A stretch of DNA of 64,000 bases from Prevotella sp. BV3P1 (GCF_000479005.1 NZ_AWXC01000051.1:62001-126000), one strand, 5' to 3'. Shown: positions 8,158 to 18,017, counted from the first letter of the stretch. Numbers and translations are program-made. The notes: generated from the sequence alone by a model not told the origin.

Positions 8158-10533
8158 TTAGAAAATTCCTTTCGAGAAGACGTACCTGAATTTGAGGTGG
8201 AATGTCCGTCCTGCCAATGGTTGGCGGAACTGGTCCCAGACCTCTTTGTTCATTATATTATGGCATTCCAAGGCTACGGAATATTTGTTTTTGTAGGTCA
8301 GTAGCAGACCTATGTCATTGACGAAACTGCGGGGAATACGTCGTTTCTGCAATTCGGTTAGTTCCCAGAAATAGAAGAACTCCTCAGTAAATTTGCCGTC
8401 CCAGAAAGCCTTGACATACCAATTCTTGAATAACCGGTCGCTGTGATACTCCGCCCCGAAGTTGGCGAATAAATAGGGAATGTTCGGCAGTCGCAATCCT
8501 TTTGTCGGATTGGGGGCTTGGGTACCGGGTAAATAGTTCAAGACATCGCGCACATCTTGATAAGTCAGATTTCCGTAGGCATAGACCGTTGGTGAGATGT
8601 CCAGTTTTAATTCGGTTTCTATACCTTTAATATGTACCTTTTCTGCGTTCACATATCCGGCTGCCATGTGCTGTTTCATCAGTTTTATCATATCACTTAC
8701 CTGCATATAAAAGCCGTTCACTTCAAACTGCAATCGCGATAAGCCGAGTATGTCGTTTTTATCTATCAAGAAGCCCAGATTGAAGTTGTGGCTTTTCTCC
8801 GGTTTCAATCCAGCAGCAGGAAAGGTGATGATACCATCGCCGAACAACTCTTGCGAATTGGGGAGGCGTATTGCCCGCTGGTAAGATGCTTTCAGATGAA
8901 AACCTCTGAAAGGCTCGTATTTTATTGCCTCTATCCAGCCGATTTGTGAGGTCGTATTGTTCTTTTTCTTCGGAGCCTCAATCATCTCGTATGAAGTCAA
9001 ATCTTCTATCTCGGAATGGAGGTGGAAATACTTTGCGGAGAGCATATTCGTCAGTTTCTTGTCAAAGAGTTTTGCCTCCCAAGTCAACCCCGATACGACA
9101 CTGGTCTTTTTACTGGGAAATCCCCCGATGACAAAACCTGCATGCTGACTTGCAATGTTATCGCTCGGTTGTCTTCGTGCATAGTTAATGAGTGTGTTCA
9201 GATTCAAACTGTGATTGGCAGACAATCTGTAATCAAGATTGATACGTTCGTTGATTTCCAATCCTTTGTCGTTTGAGTTATGAGGGACGTCCCCCGTTTC
9301 TCCCATTCCGTTCGGACTCGGATATATGTTTCCCTCGAAATCGTGATTAACTCGTGCCGTATCCACAAAATTGTTTGTTGTATGCGAGAGGGAGAAATGG
9401 GACTCAAAGTGAAGGCGGTCGTTCAGCATTCCGCTTTTTATCAGTTTGTTTTCCAACATAAACATTCCTGATTGGTCTTCGGCGTGTTGTATGTTTTTTA
9501 AGATGCCTTGGATTTCATTGAAACGATTATAGTACCCGAACTCGGTACTAATCTCATTGAACCAAAGTTTCGTGAAAGCAATTTTTCCTTTCAACATATA
9601 CGAACGAAAACGGTCATGGTCACGCCTTACCAACAGATTCTCTCTCTCGGGAACTCTGAAAGAGTAGTCATTCTTTGCAGATGTATAATAACCTCCCGCA
9701 CCGAGCAGAATGCCACTCTTTGGAAAATTCTTGCGAGAGAAGACGCTTCCTTTGTGTGTTTGATAAGAACCTAATTCATACGAGGCATCTAAATAATCCG
9801 TACTAAACTCTTTCGTAACGATATTGACAGCGCCTCCCAATCCATCGCAACCGAAACGGGCAGGAATGATACTCTTATAGACTTCTATTCTTTCTATAAT
9901 GTCTATCGGAATTTCATCAAGAGAAAAAGCCCCATCAGAAGTACTCATTGGTATTCCGTCCCATAAGATTTGAATGCGGTTTCCTTCCAATCCATGAACA
10001 ATAATTCTCGAACTGCTCCCCAAACCACCGGTATGCCCGACTTTCAAACCTATGGTTTTATTCAAAACGGTTTCTAACGAAATAGATCTGCCTTGAAGTT
10101 CTTTCGCATTTATTACAGAAACTGCTTCAGGCGACTCTCTGAGAACTTGTGTTCTTGTTTTCCCAACTACGACTACATCTGCCAGCTCTGTTGATTCCGG
10201 GAGTAGTTTTATGGTATAACGCTTCCCATTTGCAGTAATCGTATCGGTAATAGACTGATAGCCGACATAACTTACCATAAGCATAAGTTTTTGATTACTT
10301 GATGCATTTAGTTTTGCAATGCCTTTCCTATTTGTAGTCGTACCATTCGTGTACGTTGGAGCATTCAAACCTTTCCATTGTATGGTGGCAAATTCTATGT
10401 TGTCTCCAGTCTCTGCATCAATAACTTTTATTTCAGTTGGTTGCAGTTGTGCAAACATAGGATAAGACCACAACAATAGAAATCCGACAATGAGCATTCT
10501 TTTATATAAATGGACTATTGAGCTGATTGACAT
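8158..10533 (-). CDS. TonB-dependent outer-membrane receptor (iron/siderophore type)
   Basis: 791 residues: signal peptide (about 1-28), carboxypeptidase-like regulatory domain (about 33-112, typical of Bacteroidota receptors), plug domain (about 120-230 with LETVLNKTIGLKV and DGIPM...IERIEVYKS...GGAVNIVTK), and a 22-strand barrel ending in aromatic KFRYVF. It is shorter than SusC-type receptors (about 1000 residues) and has no SusD partner, which favours a metal-chelate substrate over glycans. It is transcribed divergently from the ABC genes from a promoter at 10559-10567. Genes of similar design include XusA. Confidence 0.9.
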   Translation of the reverse strand: MSISSIVHLYKRMLIVGFLLLWSYPMFAQLQPTEIKVIDAETGDNIEFATIQWKGLNAPTYTNGTTTNRKGIAKLNASSNQKLMLMVSYVGYQSITDTITANGKRYTIKLLPESTELADVVVVGKTRTQVLRESPEAVSVINAKELQGRSISLETVLNKTIGLKVGHTGGLGSSSRIIVHGLEGNRIQILWDGIPMSTSDGAFSLDEIPIDIIERIEVYKSIIPARFGCDGLGGAVNIVTKEFSTDYLDASYELGSYQTHKGSVFSRKNFPKSGILLGAGGYYTSAKNDYSFRVPERENLLVRRDHDRFRSYMLKGKIAFTKLWFNEISTEFGYYNRFNEIQGILKNIQHAEDQSGMFMLENKLIKSGMLNDRLHFESHFSLSHTTNNFVDTARVNHDFEGNIYPSPNGMGETGDVPHNSNDKGLEINERINLDYRLSANHSLNLNTLINYARRQPSDNIASQHAGFVIGGFPSKKTSVVSGLTWEAKLFDKKLTNMLSAKYFHLHSEIEDLTSYEMIEAPKKKNNTTSQIGWIEAIKYEPFRGFHLKASYQRAIRLPNSQELFGDGIITFPAAGLKPEKSHNFNLGFLIDKNDILGLSRLQFEVNGFYMQVSDMIKLMKQHMAAGYVNAEKVHIKGIETELKLDISPTVYAYGNLTYQDVRDVLNYLPGTQAPNPTKGLRLPNIPYLFANFGAEYHSDRLFKNWYVKAFWDGKFTEEFFYFWELTELQKRRIPRSFVNDIGLLLTYKNKYSVALECHNIMNKEVWDQFRQPLAGRTFHLKFRYVFSKGIF

Positions 10534-10558
10534 ATCTTATTTGTTTATGAAATTCTGT

Positions 10559-10567
10559 GCAAAGGTA
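10559..10567 (-). promoter_or_regulatory. -7 promoter box of the receptor-lipoprotein operon
   Basis: TACCTTTGC on the minus strand, 25 bases before the receptor start codon. No TTTG is found at the -33 position, which fits a promoter that needs an activator. Confidence 0.6.
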
Positions 10568-10596
10568 CTTACCTGCCGAGTAAATAAATACCCCCG

Positions 10597-10630
10597 CTGT
10601 TCACGCTTATGCCCCTGTTGTGTTTATATG
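10597..10630. repeat. Two imperfect direct repeats in the divergent control region
   Basis: CTGTT, five bases, TTATG at 10597-10611 recurs as CTGTT, five bases, TATATG at 10615-10630, 18 bases apart. Tandem sites are typical for AraC-family activators. The sites lie upstream of both the receptor and ABC promoters. Binding is an inference. Confidence 0.35.
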
Positions 10631-10696
10631 CGTGCAAATTGTTGTTTGGGGGTAGTGTAATGCTTATCGGGGTTATTTTACCCATGTTCGTTGCCG

Positions 10697-10705
10697 TACC
10701 TTTGC
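10697..10705 (+). promoter_or_regulatory. -7 promoter box of the ABC transporter operon
   Basis: TACCTTTGC at 10697-10705, about 27 bases before the ATG at 10732. It shows that the longer open frame starting at 10609 is not translated from its first codons. A -33 element is not recognisable. Confidence 0.6.
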
Positions 10706-10731
10706 AGCAGAAAAATCAAAACGACACATAT

Positions 10732-12477
10732 ATGGATAAACAAAAAGTCAGACCTCTTGATGAGGAACGGGAGAGCCGCAGTCTGCTCTCCAATGCAGTG
10801 GTCATATTGCACCTTATTTTTGGTACACTCCCTATACTGCTGGTAGTATGGGCAGTGGATAAGTTGATGAATGGCACGCTCTCTCCCATAATAGTTTCGG
10901 GTATTGGAGGAATAATGGTACTATTCGCACTGCTTCGGGGAGTATTCTATGGAACATCGATTTGGCGGGCACACCGGTCGGCTTACAATGCCCTTACACG
11001 ATTGAGGTTGCGTATCATAAGTCATCTGCAACGCTTGCCACTCGGTTTCTTTCAAGAACGGAAAGTTGGCGAATTGGTGAATATTATCAACCACGATGTG
11101 GAACAAATTGAAATTTATTTAGCGCACGGATTACCTGAAATCCTTTCGGCTACGCTTTTTCCTGCCTTACTCTGGATAATCATTATGGTGTTGGACTGGC
11201 GTTTGGGGCTGTCGCTCATTTCTCTTTTGCCTGTAGCATTTCTTCTGCAAATGGCTGTCAAAACACTTTGGGGAAAGAACTTTCAACACTTTATGGAAAG
11301 TACGCAAAAAATGTCGGAAGACCTTTTGGAATATGTGGCTACCATATCGGTAATCAAGGCTTTCAGTAACGAGGAAAACAGAACGGTACGGGTACTTGGC
11401 GGTATGCGCGATTATATTCATTGGGTGAAGCGGAGCATGTTCAGCGTTACTGTTCCGATGGCGCTCATAACGATGTTCTTGGAAGGTGGTATCGTGGTAA
11501 TGACCCTTGTCGGGCTATGGCTGATGACTTCGGGCGAACTGACGGTGGCACGTTTTATCCTTGCCCTGATATTGGGCGGACTATTCTCGTCCTCCTTTGC
11601 TAAGTTGGCAACATTCCAACATTTCCGAATCGTCTATGGTCAGTCGTTGGCAAAAGTACAGTCCATTACAGAGGTACAGACAAAGGAAACTGCGGACAAG
11701 AAAACAGATACGACACAGACGGATGTTTGTTTCGAGCATGTTACGTTCTCCTATCCAAACAAGGAAGACAATGCGCTGAAAGATGTATGTCTTCAATTTC
11801 CGAGAGGAAGCCATACTGCAATCGTGGGCGAATCCGGGTCGGGAAAAACCACGCTGGCAAGTTTGATGATGGGGTTCTGGCAACCCCAAACAGGTACTAT
11901 ACGACTGGGAGGAGAGAATATTACGGAACTCTCCGAACGTAATATCGCTGATTATTTTTCGATGGTACAGCAGGAGGTTTTTCTCTTTAACACAACCATT
12001 CGGGATAATATCCGTATAGGAAGACCAACCGCCACACAAAAGGAAGTGGAAATGGCAGCACAGCGTGCTCGTATTCATGATTTTATCATGGGCTTGCCGA
12101 ATGGTTATGATACGCTGGCAGGCGAAGCCGGCGTAAAATTCTCCGGCGGAGAAAAACAGCGTATTTCCATTGCCCGAATATTGCTCAAAGACTCTCCAAT
12201 AGTTATTCTCGATGAAGCTACTGCCGCATTGGACGGAGAGAATGAGAAACTAATTCAAGAAGCTCTTGATGAATTGCAGCGCAACAAGACCGTCATTGCG
12301 ATTGCTCACCGTCTCAATACCATTCAGGATATGGAGCGTATTGTTGTGATGGACAAAGGGCAGGTTGTGTCGAAAGGAACACACCAAGAACTGATGAAAG
12401 ACTGTTCTCTGTACCGCAATATGACGGAAACACAGGAACAAGTAAGTAAATGGCAATTAAAAGAAGAGGAGGAATAA
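10732..12477 (+). CDS. ABC half-transporter 1 (permease-ATPase, YbtP/IrtA-like)
   Basis: 581 residues from ATG 10732, chosen because the promoter lies just upstream. Six membrane helices (about 25-310) are followed by an ATPase domain with Walker A GESGSGKT near 365-372, signature FSGGE, Walker B VILDEATAALD and the H-loop AIAHRL. This is the fused exporter-fold type; in siderophore islands such heterodimers (YbtPQ, IrtAB) import or handle ferric siderophores at the inner membrane. Its end carries the ribosome binding site of the second subunit, so the two are translationally coupled. Direction and substrate of transport are inferred only from context. Confidence 0.85.
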   Translation: MDKQKVRPLDEERESRSLLSNAVVILHLIFGTLPILLVVWAVDKLMNGTLSPIIVSGIGGIMVLFALLRGVFYGTSIWRAHRSAYNALTRLRLRIISHLQRLPLGFFQERKVGELVNIINHDVEQIEIYLAHGLPEILSATLFPALLWIIIMVLDWRLGLSLISLLPVAFLLQMAVKTLWGKNFQHFMESTQKMSEDLLEYVATISVIKAFSNEENRTVRVLGGMRDYIHWVKRSMFSVTVPMALITMFLEGGIVVMTLVGLWLMTSGELTVARFILALILGGLFSSSFAKLATFQHFRIVYGQSLAKVQSITEVQTKETADKKTDTTQTDVCFEHVTFSYPNKEDNALKDVCLQFPRGSHTAIVGESGSGKTTLASLMMGFWQPQTGTIRLGGENITELSERNIADYFSMVQQEVFLFNTTIRDNIRIGRPTATQKEVEMAAQRARIHDFIMGLPNGYDTLAGEAGVKFSGGEKQRISIARILLKDSPIVILDEATAALDGENEKLIQEALDELQRNKTVIAIAHRLNTIQDMERIVVMDKGQVVSKGTHQELMKDCSLYRNMTETQEQVSKWQLKEEEE

Positions 12478-12479
12478 GA

Positions 12480-14177
12480 ATGGTACGCAATATACTGAAT
12501 GAATTGACCGCTCGCGGAGTGCGGCATCTGATTATCTCCGCACTGTTTTTCGTGGTTTATGCCCTTTGCGGCACGGCGATAATGCTCACAGTCTTGTTTC
12601 TCATCAACCGTCATATACAGGGAGAAAGCATCTCTTTCATTTTGGCAGCATGGGTACTCGGCAGTCTGCTGGTCTTGAAAACCATATCCAATGCCATTGC
12701 CGATATGAGTAAGCATTTTGCCGGATTTGATCTTGTGGAACGTATCCGCGAGAAAATCATATTGAAACTGAAAATGTTTTCACTCGGTTTCTATACCAAT
12801 GAGCGTCTGGGAGAGATAAGTACAGTCATTCACAAAGACGTCGATAATATGGAGATGGTTGTGGGTCATCTTTGGACGCGAATGTCCGCCGACTTCATTG
12901 TAGCTCTGATACTCGGCGTCGGGCTGTTCTGTGTGGACTGGCGCATGGGATTGACGATGGTTGCCATTCTTCCCATTGCCCTATTTTCTCTGTATCGGGG
13001 CATTCGTTCGGGAATGAAAGCACAGGAGGAGGCACAGGATAATCTGGCGGATATGGTCAGTCTCTTCGTGGAATATGTCAAGGGCATACCCGTGCTGAAA
13101 GTGTTTGGTGGAAAAGGAATGTTCCGTGACAGACTCGACCACTCTGTCAGTGAATTTGGAGAAAGCAGTAAGAATATTTCCCGTTTGGCTGCTGTAAGTG
13201 TGGGTAGATACACTTTTTTGATAGAATTGGCTTTCGCTCTGATGGCTACAATCGGTCTTTGGTGGACACAGCAAGGTGAACTTTCTCTTTTCGCTTATCT
13301 GATGTTCGTCATCGTCTCAAAAGAATTCTACAAGCCTTTTGTCAATATGGAAAGTCATTGGCTGAATTACATCAAGGTAAAGGACAGCTACGGACGCATT
13401 TCCCATTTGTTGAATGCCCCTGTTATCACCAATCCTGAACAGCCGAAAACAGCAACCCATTTCAATCTTTCCTTTGACAAAGTTGGTTTCCATTATGAGA
13501 AGGAAGGTTTTGAGATGAAAGATCTCACGTTCCATGTTCCCGAAGGAACGGTAACGGCACTTGTTGGCTCGTCAGGTTCTGGTAAAACAACCATTACCAA
13601 CCTGTTACTCCGTTTCTGGGAACCGCAGACCGGCAGTATTCGTATCGGTGGTATAGACATTCGAGAAATGGACTATGATTATCTACTCGGTAAAATCAGT
13701 GTAGTGATGCAGAATGTTATTCTCTTTTCAGATACCATTGCCAATAATATCAAAGTGGGCAACCGCAATGCTACGCAGGAAGAAATCGAGGAAGCTGCAC
13801 GACGGGCGATGATACACGATTTTATCGTCAGTCTGCCGGAAGGTTATGAAACAAAAATCGGAGAAAACGGTTTGGGACTATCTGGAGGGCAGAAACAAAG
13901 GCTTTCAATCGCCCGTGCGTTCCTAAAAGATGCTCCCATCATTCTTTTGGACGAGATAACGAGCAATGTCGATCCTGTCAATGAATATAAGATACAACAG
14001 GCGATGTCCGCCCTTATCCGAAATCGTACAGTTTTGGTCATAGCCCATCACCTGCAAACCATTCGCAATGCTAATCAGATTATCGTGATGGACAAGGGAC
14101 GCATTGTAGAGAACGGGACGCATTCAGAACTTGCAGCAAAAGACGGAATGTACTGCAAACTATTGTCGATGCAATAA
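12480..14177 (+). CDS. ABC half-transporter 2 (permease-ATPase, YbtQ/IrtB-like)
   Basis: 565 residues. I start at ATG 12480 because a strong GAGGAGG-like ribosome binding site lies just before it, inside the last codons of the first subunit; an in-frame ATG at 12450 would overlap that gene by 28 bases. Six membrane helices are followed by an ATPase domain: Walker A GSSGSGKT near 362-369, signature LSGGQ, Walker B ILLDEITSNVD with the catalytic Glu present, H-loop VIAHHL. It probably forms a heterodimer with the preceding protein. The operon ends in a terminator at 14198. Confidence 0.85.
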   Translation: MVRNILNELTARGVRHLIISALFFVVYALCGTAIMLTVLFLINRHIQGESISFILAAWVLGSLLVLKTISNAIADMSKHFAGFDLVERIREKIILKLKMFSLGFYTNERLGEISTVIHKDVDNMEMVVGHLWTRMSADFIVALILGVGLFCVDWRMGLTMVAILPIALFSLYRGIRSGMKAQEEAQDNLADMVSLFVEYVKGIPVLKVFGGKGMFRDRLDHSVSEFGESSKNISRLAAVSVGRYTFLIELAFALMATIGLWWTQQGELSLFAYLMFVIVSKEFYKPFVNMESHWLNYIKVKDSYGRISHLLNAPVITNPEQPKTATHFNLSFDKVGFHYEKEGFEMKDLTFHVPEGTVTALVGSSGSGKTTITNLLLRFWEPQTGSIRIGGIDIREMDYDYLLGKISVVMQNVILFSDTIANNIKVGNRNATQEEIEEAARRAMIHDFIVSLPEGYETKIGENGLGLSGGQKQRLSIARAFLKDAPIILLDEITSNVDPVNEYKIQQAMSALIRNRTVLVIAHHLQTIRNANQIIVMDKGRIVENGTHSELAAKDGMYCKLLSMQ

Positions 14178-14197
14178 TTTAATCAATAAAAAATATG

Positions 14198-14229
14198 GAG
14201 GTATGGTGTTGAGTCATACCTCTTTTTTT
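14198..14229 (+). terminator. Terminator of the ABC operon
   Basis: Perfect 8-base stem GAGGTATG/CATACCTC (14198-14205 and 14215-14222), 9-base loop, then seven T. It marks the right end of the island's transcription. Confidence 0.85.
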
Positions 14230-14241
14230 GCCACTTTCATC

Positions 14242-14310
14242 CATATCAATGCCACAAGTACGCAGTTATTTCCAACTGCTAATATGCACAGTTTCTTTGA
14301 TTTACCTTTG
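14242..14310 (+). promoter_or_regulatory. Activator-type promoter of the Orf3-exc operon with 26-base shared motif
   Basis: A 26-base motif at 14242-14267 (core GCCACAAGTACGCAGTT) matches 24984-25009 at 23 of 26 positions. In both places a -7 box (here TACCTTTG, 14303-14310) starts 36 bases after the motif ends, and neither promoter has a clear -33 TTTG. This suggests a common activator site for two element operons. Confidence 0.6.
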
Positions 14311-14349
14311 TTCATACACCGCTGTTGGTGTCATTAAATACATTGTAAT

Positions 14350-15750
14350 ATGGACGAAAAAATCAAAGACCAAGAAGTCCTTTTGGTGAAAGACCCCAAG
14401 GACGAGAATCTCAAAGCCGTCTCAGGGACGGACGAGAAAGGCGGACTGAAAACTGTACCGCCTACCGCCGAACATGAGCAGAGTTTCTTGAAGTTCGACA
14501 AGCACAGCAACGCCTTGGAGAATTTCCTCTCCAACTTCATGCGGCAGTTCAAGAACCCCACACAATTTCACTTCTTCAAAGTCCCCTTCGAGGGTGTTGT
14601 TGCCAGCGCACGGGTTCTCGCCGAGATGCTCAAAGCTCCGGATGTCCCCTCCAACAAGGAGATGCTGGACTCTGCCCGTGTGATTCCTTCGGACTATGCA
14701 GGAGAGCAGAAGCGGACCTTTCAGGAGATAGACCCCGAGAAGATTGACTGGGAGCAGTTCTCCAAGATGGGCGTGAGCCGTGAGAGCCTTGAAAAGGGCA
14801 AGGAGCTTGAAGCCATGCTAAAATACCGAAAATCACCCCACCTTGTCCCCATCAGCGTAAAAATCGGAGACGTAGCTCTCCATACGGACGCACGCCTTTC
14901 ATTACGTGAGACAGAGGACGGCAGATTTATCCCCGTTGTCCACGCCATCCGCAAGGAGCCTCAGTTGGAGCGGGAGTTCTTCGGGCACACCTTCACCGAC
15001 GAGGACAAGAATGCCCTGAGAGAAACGGGCAACCTCGGACGTACCGTGGAACTGACCTTTCCCAATAGCGATAAACCCACCCGCAGTTTCGTGAGTATCG
15101 ACCGACTGACCAACGACATCATCGCTTTGAGTGCCGATAAAGTTCGTATCCCTGATGAAATCAAGGGCGTAAAACTGAGCGAAGAGCAGAAGAAGGATTT
15201 GTCGGAAGGCAAGAGCATCTATGTGGAGGGAATGACAGCCAAGACGGGAAAGAGTTTCAACGCCAACCTCCAGTTCAACGCCGACAAGCGGGCAATTGAA
15301 TTTCGTTTCGGCTCACCCAAGCAAAGCCAAGGACAGCAGCAAGACAGCCGTAAAGCAGAAAATCAGGAGAAGCGGCAAGGAGTCCGCATACCCAAGAAGT
15401 TGTTGGGAAGGGAGGTCTCGCCGGAAGAGCAAGCCAAGCTCAAGGAAGGCGGAACGGTCTATATGGAAGGCTTGAAAGACAAGCAGGGACAGCCGTTCAA
15501 CGCATACGTCCGTGCCAACTTTGAGAAGGACAAGTTCGATTTCTTCAAATGGAATCCCGACAAGCCCCAAGCCAAAGAAGTTGTTCCCGACAACGCCTCC
15601 AAGACACAGGTAGCCGTCAATTCCGAAGGCAAGACCAACGAAGCGACGAAGCATGTGAAAGAGCCTCTGAAAGAAGGACAGACACAGCCCACCGCCGAGC
15701 AGAAAGAAGAGAAGCAGGAACAGAAGCGTTCCAAGGGAATGAAAATGTAA
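14350..15750 (+). CDS. DUF4099/DUF3945 protein (Orf3-like, ICE excision operon)
   Basis: 466 residues, hydrophilic and charged. An N-terminal DUF4099-like region (about 115-220, with DPEKIDWEQFSKMGVSRE) is followed by two DUF3945-like repeats (about 275-320 and 340-390), each with a basic start, LSEEQKKDLSEGK or SPEEQAKLKEGG, then IYVEGM or VYMEGL and a FNA motif. The tail is Lys/Glu/Gln-rich. In CTnDOT the gene before exc (orf3) is of this kind. Its promoter carries the shared motif at 14242. The biochemical role is unknown; position suggests assistance to the topoisomerase or excision complex. Confidence 0.75.
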   Translation: MDEKIKDQEVLLVKDPKDENLKAVSGTDEKGGLKTVPPTAEHEQSFLKFDKHSNALENFLSNFMRQFKNPTQFHFFKVPFEGVVASARVLAEMLKAPDVPSNKEMLDSARVIPSDYAGEQKRTFQEIDPEKIDWEQFSKMGVSRESLEKGKELEAMLKYRKSPHLVPISVKIGDVALHTDARLSLRETEDGRFIPVVHAIRKEPQLEREFFGHTFTDEDKNALRETGNLGRTVELTFPNSDKPTRSFVSIDRLTNDIIALSADKVRIPDEIKGVKLSEEQKKDLSEGKSIYVEGMTAKTGKSFNANLQFNADKRAIEFRFGSPKQSQGQQQDSRKAENQEKRQGVRIPKKLLGREVSPEEQAKLKEGGTVYMEGLKDKQGQPFNAYVRANFEKDKFDFFKWNPDKPQAKEVVPDNASKTQVAVNSEGKTNEATKHVKEPLKEGQTQPTAEQKEEKQEQKRSKGMKM

Positions 15751-15783
15751 TCCGCCACCACTAACATCCAAAAGTAAAATCGT

Positions 15784-17913
15784 ATGAAAGTCATCATAGC
15801 AGAAAAACCGAGCGTAGCCCGTGAGATAGCCCGCGTCGTTCGGGCAACAAACAGAAAAGAGGGCTATATAGAAGGCAGTAACTACACCGTCACATGGGCA
15901 TTGGGACACCTGATAACGGCGGCCATGCCCGAAGCCTACGGCTTCAAAGGTTTTCACAAGGAGAACCTTCCGATTCTTCCTCCCGTCTTTACCCTTATTC
16001 CCCGCCAAGTCAAGAGCGGTAAAGGCTACAAGGCAGACCCGAGTGTCGTTGCCCAGCTCAAAGTCATTGAAAAACTCTTCAAAGCGGCAGAGAGCATCAT
16101 CGTAGCCACCGACGCAGGACGTGAGGGTGAGTTAATATTCAGATTCATCTACGAGTATCTTGGCATCGCCAAGCCTTTTGAGCGACTCTGGATCAGTTCG
16201 CTCACGGACAAAGCCATTCGGGAAGGACTTGCCCATCTCAAAAGCGGAGCCGAGTACGACAATCTTTACTATGCCGCCCGAGCACGCAGCGAAGCCGACT
16301 GGCTCGTGGGCATCAATGCCACCCAAGCCGTTTCCATAGCGGCAGGTTATGGCACCTACTCGTTAGGCAGGGTACAGACTCCGACGCTCTGCATGGTCTG
16401 CTCCCGCTTCTGGGAAAATAAAAAGTTTACGCCACAACCGTTTTGGCAGCTAAGCCTTTCCGTAAAGGACGGCGATGAAAACTTCCGTTTCTCTAATCCC
16501 GAACGTTGCTTCAACAAGGAAGAAGCCACCGCCTTGTATGAGAAGATCAAAGCCGCCTCTCACATCACAATAGAAACGATAGTCCGCAAGGAGGCGAAGC
16601 AGGAACCGCCTCTTTTGTACGACCTGACCACCTTGCAGAAGGAAGCCAACAGCCGACACCGTTATTCGGCAGAACAGACCCTCACGCTGGCACAGAAACT
16701 TTATGAAAGAGGATACATTACCTATCCGCGCACCGGAAGTCGTTATATCTCGGAGGATGTCTTCGAGGAAATCCCCGCATTGATTGCCTTCCTGCACGAC
16801 CATCCCGTATGGGGTATCCATACCCGTAACCTTTTCGTCCTCAATGCCCGGTCGGTAAACGGGAAGAAAGTGACCGACCACCACGCCCTGCTCATCACGG
16901 GCAAAAAGCCGATAGATGTATTCGGAGAGGAAGCGGTCATCTACAATATGATTGCGGGGCGTATGCTGGAAGCCTTCTCCCCTCGGTGTGAAAAAGACGT
17001 TACCACCGTAACCGCCTTGTGCGAAGGTGTAAAGTTCACGCTCAAAGGAGAAATCATCAGGCAGGAAGGCTGGCGTAGCATCCTTAAAAACGAGAAAGGC
17101 AAAGACAAGGAACAGCTCGAAGCCGAAGAGCGAGAAAGCCGTGAGAATGGCGAAGGAGTCCTCATTCCGGAATGGAACGAAGGCATGCAACTTGCCATTT
17201 CCGCCTGTTCGTTGGCACAAGGGACAACCAAGCCCAAACCGCTACACACGGAAAGTTCCTTACTTTCTGCAATGGAGACGGCAGGCAAGGAGTTGGAAGA
17301 CGAGGAACTGCGTGTCTGTCTGAAAGATTGCGGCATCGGCACTCCTGCCACCCGTGCCGCCATCATCGAAACGCTCTTTACCCGCGAGTATATGGTACGT
17401 AAGGAGAAGTCGCTCGTGCCTACCGAAAAAGGACTTGTCCTCTATTCCATCGTCAAGGAAATGAAAATCGGCAATGCCGAGATGACCGGGCAGTGGGAGG
17501 CAGACTTGGCGAAGATAGAACGTGGAGAGATGAAGGAAAAAGATTTCCGCAAGGACATCGAGTCTTATGCCACGCAGATTACCGACGAACTGCTCTCGTC
17601 CAAAATCCTCTTCCCTCAAAGGCGAAGCGACATCCATTGCCCCAAGTGCGGTAAGGGTACGATGGTATTTCATTCCAAATGTGCCAAATGTTCGGATGCC
17701 GATTGCGGATGGACGCTTTTCCGCACCGTTGCGGGCAAAAGCCTTACGGACGAACAGCTGACCCAGTTAGCTGTAAATGGGGAAACCGGCATCATCAAGG
17801 GCTTTACCTCCAAGGCAGGCAAGCGGTTCGAGGCTTCGCTCTCGTTAGACGGGGACTTCAAAACGGTTTTTGTCTTCCCCGAACGCAAGAAAACGGGCAA
17901 ATCCCGAAGATAA
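15784..17913 (+). CDS. topB: DNA topoisomerase III (Exc-like, type IA)
   Basis: 709 residues: Toprim domain at the N-terminus (IIAEKPSVA; acidic triad region TDAGREGELIFR about 115-127), the active-site tyrosine 314 in YITYPRTGSRY, and a zinc-ribbon end (CPKCGKG...CAKCSDADCGW, about 619-645) followed by a DUF3945-like module (GIIKGFTSKAGKRFEASL). It relaxes and decatenates single-stranded regions. In CTnDOT the homologous Exc protein belongs to the excision operon. It follows the Orf3-like gene by 33 bases. The C-terminal motif resembles the repeats of its neighbour, which hints that the two proteins bind a common partner. Confidence 0.92.
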   Translation: MKVIIAEKPSVAREIARVVRATNRKEGYIEGSNYTVTWALGHLITAAMPEAYGFKGFHKENLPILPPVFTLIPRQVKSGKGYKADPSVVAQLKVIEKLFKAAESIIVATDAGREGELIFRFIYEYLGIAKPFERLWISSLTDKAIREGLAHLKSGAEYDNLYYAARARSEADWLVGINATQAVSIAAGYGTYSLGRVQTPTLCMVCSRFWENKKFTPQPFWQLSLSVKDGDENFRFSNPERCFNKEEATALYEKIKAASHITIETIVRKEAKQEPPLLYDLTTLQKEANSRHRYSAEQTLTLAQKLYERGYITYPRTGSRYISEDVFEEIPALIAFLHDHPVWGIHTRNLFVLNARSVNGKKVTDHHALLITGKKPIDVFGEEAVIYNMIAGRMLEAFSPRCEKDVTTVTALCEGVKFTLKGEIIRQEGWRSILKNEKGKDKEQLEAEERESRENGEGVLIPEWNEGMQLAISACSLAQGTTKPKPLHTESSLLSAMETAGKELEDEELRVCLKDCGIGTPATRAAIIETLFTREYMVRKEKSLVPTEKGLVLYSIVKEMKIGNAEMTGQWEADLAKIERGEMKEKDFRKDIESYATQITDELLSSKILFPQRRSDIHCPKCGKGTMVFHSKCAKCSDADCGWTLFRTVAGKSLTDEQLTQLAVNGETGIIKGFTSKAGKRFEASLSLDGDFKTVFVFPERKKTGKSRR

Positions 17914-17991
17914 ATCCCCGTAAATTGCTAATTTTGCCACTGAATGATGCGGTCATAACAATCTTATTGTTTTACTGCGGATTTTAGTGGT

Positions 17992-18017
17992 GGCACTCGG
18001 CGGGGACGTCGAGTGCC
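17992..18017 (+). terminator. Hairpin after topB
   Basis: GGCACTCG (17992-17999) pairs perfectly with CGAGTGCC (18010-18017), 10-base loop, followed by TTTGC. It is GC-rich with a weak T-tract and is probably a terminator or attenuator. Confidence 0.55.

Noticed and set aside
10609..10731. Upstream extension of the first ABC gene
   Set aside because: It contains the -7 box at 10697-10705, so the codons before ATG 10732 are not in the main transcript.
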